From contig JAEZEZ010000067.1 in the NCBI GenBank assembly GCA_023432855.1, forward strand, positions 1-64,000: a DNA stretch of 64,000 nucleotides, read 5' to 3'. Below are positions 61,559-64,000 of the stretch, in pieces. This DNA is from Pseudomonadota bacterium. GTDB taxonomy: Bacteria > Pseudomonadota > Alphaproteobacteria > Caulobacterales > Caulobacteraceae. Made by a program: the position numbers and the translations under genes. How positions within the stretch are numbered: the first letter of the stretch is position 1; each line of letters begins with the position of its first letter. The notes beneath the pieces were generated by a model. That model was not told the DNA's origin and made no database searches. It was given only the letters and a program-made list of their open reading frames with translations.

Positions 61559-62638
61559 TCAAACCAGTTCCTCTTCCAGCATGGCCAATCTCGCGGCCTG
61601 GTCCTCTGCGATCAGCGCGTCGAGAAGCGGATCGATGTCGCCTTCGAGAATTTGCGGCAGGCTGTGGAGAGTCAGGCCGATCCGGTGGTCGGTGACCCGG
61701 CCTTGCGGGAAATTGTAGGTGCGTATCCGTTCGGAGCGGTCCCCCGAGCCGACCTGGCTCTTGCGAGCCGCTGCGTAGGCCTCGTCCTTCTCGCGACGCT
61801 GCATGTCGTAGAGCCGGGCCTTCAGGTTCTTCATCGCCTTGTCGCGGTTCACGTGCTGGGACTTCTCTGAAGAGGTCGCAACGATGCCGGTCGGAAGGTG
61901 CGTAATCCGGACTGCGGAGTCGGTCTTGTTCACGTGCTGTCCGCCGGCGCCGGAAGAGCGATAGGTGTCGATACGGATGTCCTGATCGCGTATTTCGATC
62001 TCAACGTCCTCGACTTCCGGCAGGACAGCGACGGTGGCGGCCGAGGTATGAATGCGCCCCTGCGCCTCAGTAGCGGGTACGCGCTGGACCCGATGCACGC
62101 CGCTCTCGAACTTCAGCCGGCCGAACACGCCTTCGCCGGTGATGGTGGCGATGATCTCCTTGTAGCCGCCCGCCTCGCCCTCAGAAATGGAATCGATGTC
62201 GACTTTCCAGCCTCGGCCCTGCGCATAGCGCTGGTACATGCGGAATAGGTCGCCGGCGAACAGCGCCGCCTCGTCCCCGCCCGTCCCCGCGCGCACCTCG
62301 AGGATCGCCGAGGCCTTTTCGTCCGCATCCTTGGGCGCCAGCAGCAGGGCGACCTCACGCTCCAGGTCTGGAAGCCGCTCACGGACTTCATCCAGCTCTT
62401 CGCGCGCCATGGCCGCCATCTCGGCATCACCGCCGCGCGACATCTCCTCGAGCTCGGCTTGCTCGGCGCGCAGCCGGGCCAGGGCCTGAACGGCGTCGGC
62501 GACAGGCTTCAGCTCGGCATGCTCCTTGGACAGGCGCACGATCTCGGCTCCGTCCGAAGCAGCGCCCATGCGGGCCTCCACCTCATTGAAGCGGTCCAGT
62601 ACCTGGTCGAGCCTTGCCTGGGGAAGGCGCACGATCAT
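61559..62638 (-). CDS. prfA: Peptide chain release factor 1
   Basis: Terminates translation at UAA and UAG. 359 residues, normal. The peptidyl-hydrolysis GGQ (232-234) is in SSGAGGQHVNKTDSAVRITH; the codon-recognition PxT is PAT (188-190) in QRVPATEAQGRIHTS. The start MIVRLPQARLDQVL is as in Caulobacterales. In this window prmC lies downstream but not adjacent. Confidence 0.97.
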   Translation of the reverse strand: MIVRLPQARLDQVLDRFNEVEARMGAASDGAEIVRLSKEHAELKPVADAVQALARLRAEQAELEEMSRGGDAEMAAMAREELDEVRERLPDLEREVALLLAPKDADEKASAILEVRAGTGGDEAALFAGDLFRMYQRYAQGRGWKVDIDSISEGEAGGYKEIIATITGEGVFGRLKFESGVHRVQRVPATEAQGRIHTSAATVAVLPEVEDVEIEIRDQDIRIDTYRSSGAGGQHVNKTDSAVRITHLPTGIVATSSEKSQHVNRDKAMKNLKARLYDMQRREKDEAYAAARKSQVGSGDRSERIRTYNFPQGRVTDHRIGLTLHSLPQILEGDIDPLLDALIAEDQAARLAMLEEELV

Positions 62639-62760
62639 TCCTCCTGTCGCCGGGCGGTTCGTCTAGCGCGTGACGCCCGCCCCGTCACCCGTAAGCTTGG
62701 CTCCGGTCGACGACGGCACAGCATGGCTTTCGCGCCGCATCGCGTGCTAGGGCGAGGGCC

Positions 62761-63207
62761 ATGCTTTCGCAGAAGACAAAGTACGCCCTGCGCGCACTCG
62801 TCTACCTGGCTTCCCTCCAGAAGCCTGCGTCCGCATCGATCGCCGAAATCGCCGTGGGCGCACGTGCGCCGCGCAAGTTCCTTGAGGCGATCCTGCTCGA
62901 ACTCAAGCTTGCGGAATTCGTCGAGAGCCGACGTGGCCGCTTCGGCGGTTACGCGCTGGCTCTCCCTCCGGCCCAGATAAGCTTCGCCGCCGTGATCCGC
63001 ACCGTCGAGGGTCCGCTTGCTCTGGCTCCGTGCGCTTCGGTCACGGCATATCGGCAGTGCGAGGATTGCTTCGACGTGGAGATCTGTCCGATCCGCGCGG
63101 CCCTGATCGCCAGCCGTGACGCCGTGGCGACGGTGCTGGAGACGTGGACAGTGGAAATGGCCGCGGCGGGCGCATCACACCAACTCCTATTGACTGCTAG
63201 GAATTGA
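62761..63207 (+). CDS. Rrf2 family transcriptional regulator
   Basis: A 148-residue winged-helix regulator of the Rrf2 family: MLSQKTKYALRALVYLASLQ, SIAEIAVGARAPRKFLEAIL, LVESRRGRFGGYALALPPA-like core. The C-terminal half holds four cysteines, C91, C100, C103 and C109, spaced like the Fe-S ligands of IscR, NsrR and RsrR. It therefore probably senses redox, iron-sulfur or cysteine status. A TSUP transporter gene follows after 27 bp on the same strand, probably its target. Confidence 0.9.
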   Translation: MLSQKTKYALRALVYLASLQKPASASIAEIAVGARAPRKFLEAILLELKLAEFVESRRGRFGGYALALPPAQISFAAVIRTVEGPLALAPCASVTAYRQCEDCFDVEICPIRAALIASRDAVATVLETWTVEMAAAGASHQLLLTARN

Positions 63208-63234
63208 ACGCCACGGTCCGGCGTGGGAGGCGGC

Positions 63235-64000
63235 ATGAACGAAGAGTTCCTGGTGTTCGCGCTGGTCGGGTTCGCGGCGCAACTGGTCGATGGTGCGCTG
63301 GGCATGGCCTATGGCGTGGTCGCCGCTACCTCGCTGCTGGCCTTGGGAGCGCCTCCCGCTACGGCGTCCGCCGCAGTCCACGCGGCGAAGGTCTTTACGT
63401 CCGCCGCGTCCGCTGGCTCCCACATCCACCACCGCAATGTGAACTGGCGACTGTTCGCGGTGCTGAGCCTGACTGGAGCCCTGGGCGGCATCGGAGGCGC
63501 CTACTTCCTCACCGGGATCGATGGCGAGCTCATCAAGCCCTACATCGTGATCTACCTTGGGCTAATGGGCGCGCTGATCCTGTGGCGGGCATTCCGCGGG
63601 GTGAAGCCGCGCGCCCTCTCCTGGAAACTCCCGGCGCCCCTCGGGTTCGTGGGCGGTTTCGTCGATGCCGTGGGCGGAGGCGGGTGGGGACCTACGGTGA
63701 CGAGCACTCTCGTCGGTTCCGGCGCTTCAGCCCGCGAAGCGATCGGGACCGTGAACAGTGCGGAGTTCGTAGTCACCGTGGCGATATCCGCCGCCTTTGT
63801 ATGGGCCCTGCTGACCGGGCACTGGTCCAAGGCCGATGGCTTGATGGAGTATGCCTGGGCGGTGGGGGGACTGATCGTGGGCGGCGTTATCGCCGCTCCC
63901 CTCGCCGGCTGGATCACCAAGATCGTCCCGGTGCGCATTCTCACCTGGGTGGTCGGGCTGCTGATCGTCGGGCTCACGGCCTATCAGGCCGCGCACCTGT
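63235..64000 (+). CDS. TSUP (TauE/SafE) family sulfite/sulfonate permease (cut by window end)
   Basis: A membrane protein of the TSUP family, at least 255 residues and eight helices visible. N-terminal FALVGFAAQLVDGALGMAYG and the later half-repeat GFVGGFVDAVGGGGWGPTVT are the two homologous TSUP motifs. Members export or import sulfite, sulfoacetate or similar organosulfur anions. GGAGG lies about 5 nt before the ATG. Pairing with an Rrf2 regulator suggests control by sulfur or redox state. The C-terminus lies outside the window. Confidence 0.9.
   Translation, partial: MNEEFLVFALVGFAAQLVDGALGMAYGVVAATSLLALGAPPATASAAVHAAKVFTSAASAGSHIHHRNVNWRLFAVLSLTGALGGIGGAYFLTGIDGELIKPYIVIYLGLMGALILWRAFRGVKPRALSWKLPAPLGFVGGFVDAVGGGGWGPTVTSTLVGSGASAREAIGTVNSAEFVVTVAISAAFVWALLTGHWSKADGLMEYAWAVGGLIVGGVIAAPLAGWITKIVPVRILTWVVGLLIVGLTAYQAAHL

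Overview
The window is high-GC alphaproteobacterial chromosome, most likely from the Caulobacteraceae (Phenylobacterium, Caulobacter or Brevundimonas group). This rests on the GroEL/GroES pair with a CIRCE element and an alphaproteobacterial sigma-32-type promoter, a flgK-flgL pair with a sigma-54-type promoter, a SapC family protein, DUF4167 next to prmC, BA14K-type proteins and two housekeeping-type promoters with a TTGAC-like -35. No rRNA, CRISPR array, insertion sequence, integrase or prophage gene was seen. The only RNA gene recognised is one tRNA-Met(CAT). The content is mostly core chromosome with a few patches that are less routine.

Layout. 1-1.5 kb: groEL (cut by the window start) and groES. 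1.7-3.2 kb: DUF2306 and DUF2141 envelope genes. 3.3 kb: tRNA-Met. 3.5-4.8 kb: a glucose/sorbosone dehydrogenase lipoprotein. 4.8-5.5 kb: a gene-free, repeat-dense island. 5.5-11.3 kb: Lrp regulator, pirin, M15 peptidase, a thioesterase-thiolase pair divergent from an HxlR regulator and a GST. 11.3-16.6 kb: a two-domain MliC-DUF4232 lipoprotein, mnmA, flgL and flgK. 16.8-23.2 kb: DUF5694, a double-length M16 protease, a MerR regulator and an M23 endopeptidase. 23.6-27.4 kb: a complete ydbH-ynbE-ydbL lipid-transport operon. 27.4-28.5 kb: an orphan cytosine-5 DNA methyltransferase. 28.6-31.3 kb: two BA14K-like secreted proteins, an alpha/beta hydrolase, a cupredoxin and a small membrane protein. 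31.4-37.7 kb: a second thiolase, a COG3650 lipoprotein, a Kef-type antiporter, an M13 peptidase and a small lipoprotein. 38-41 kb: hisS and pgi. 41-44.2 kb: a secreted hypothetical protein, a DsbD-like reductase and a hot-dog protein. 44.3-47.8 kb: sapC, a ZnuD-like TonB receptor and a divergent zur. 47.9-54.7 kb: hydrolase, CorA, CHAP protein, acyltransferase, membrane protein and clpB. 54.8-62.6 kb: DUF4893, DUF4167, prmC, an opposite-strand block (lipoprotein, acyl-CoA ligase, crotonase, BrkB) and prfA. 62.8-64 kb: an Rrf2 regulator and a TSUP transporter cut by the window end.

Themes. Many genes serve the envelope: YdbH/YnbE/YdbL, M23, M15, CHAP, the DsbD-like reductase, the flagellar hook junction, TonB uptake and several lipoproteins. 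Several promoters can be read directly: CIRCE with a sigma-32-type box at groES, a weaker sigma-32-type box at clpB, a sigma-54-type box with an ftr-like palindrome at flgK, and a Zur box inside a promoter that predicts a near-leaderless receptor mRNA. A 17-bp palindrome shared (14 of 17 positions) by the DUF2306 operon and the alpha/beta hydrolase gene about 27 kb away suggests an unrecognised regulon. I found no clear-cut new defence or mobile system. The most interesting leads are this shared operator, the repeat island, the zinc locus and the MliC-DUF4232 fusion.
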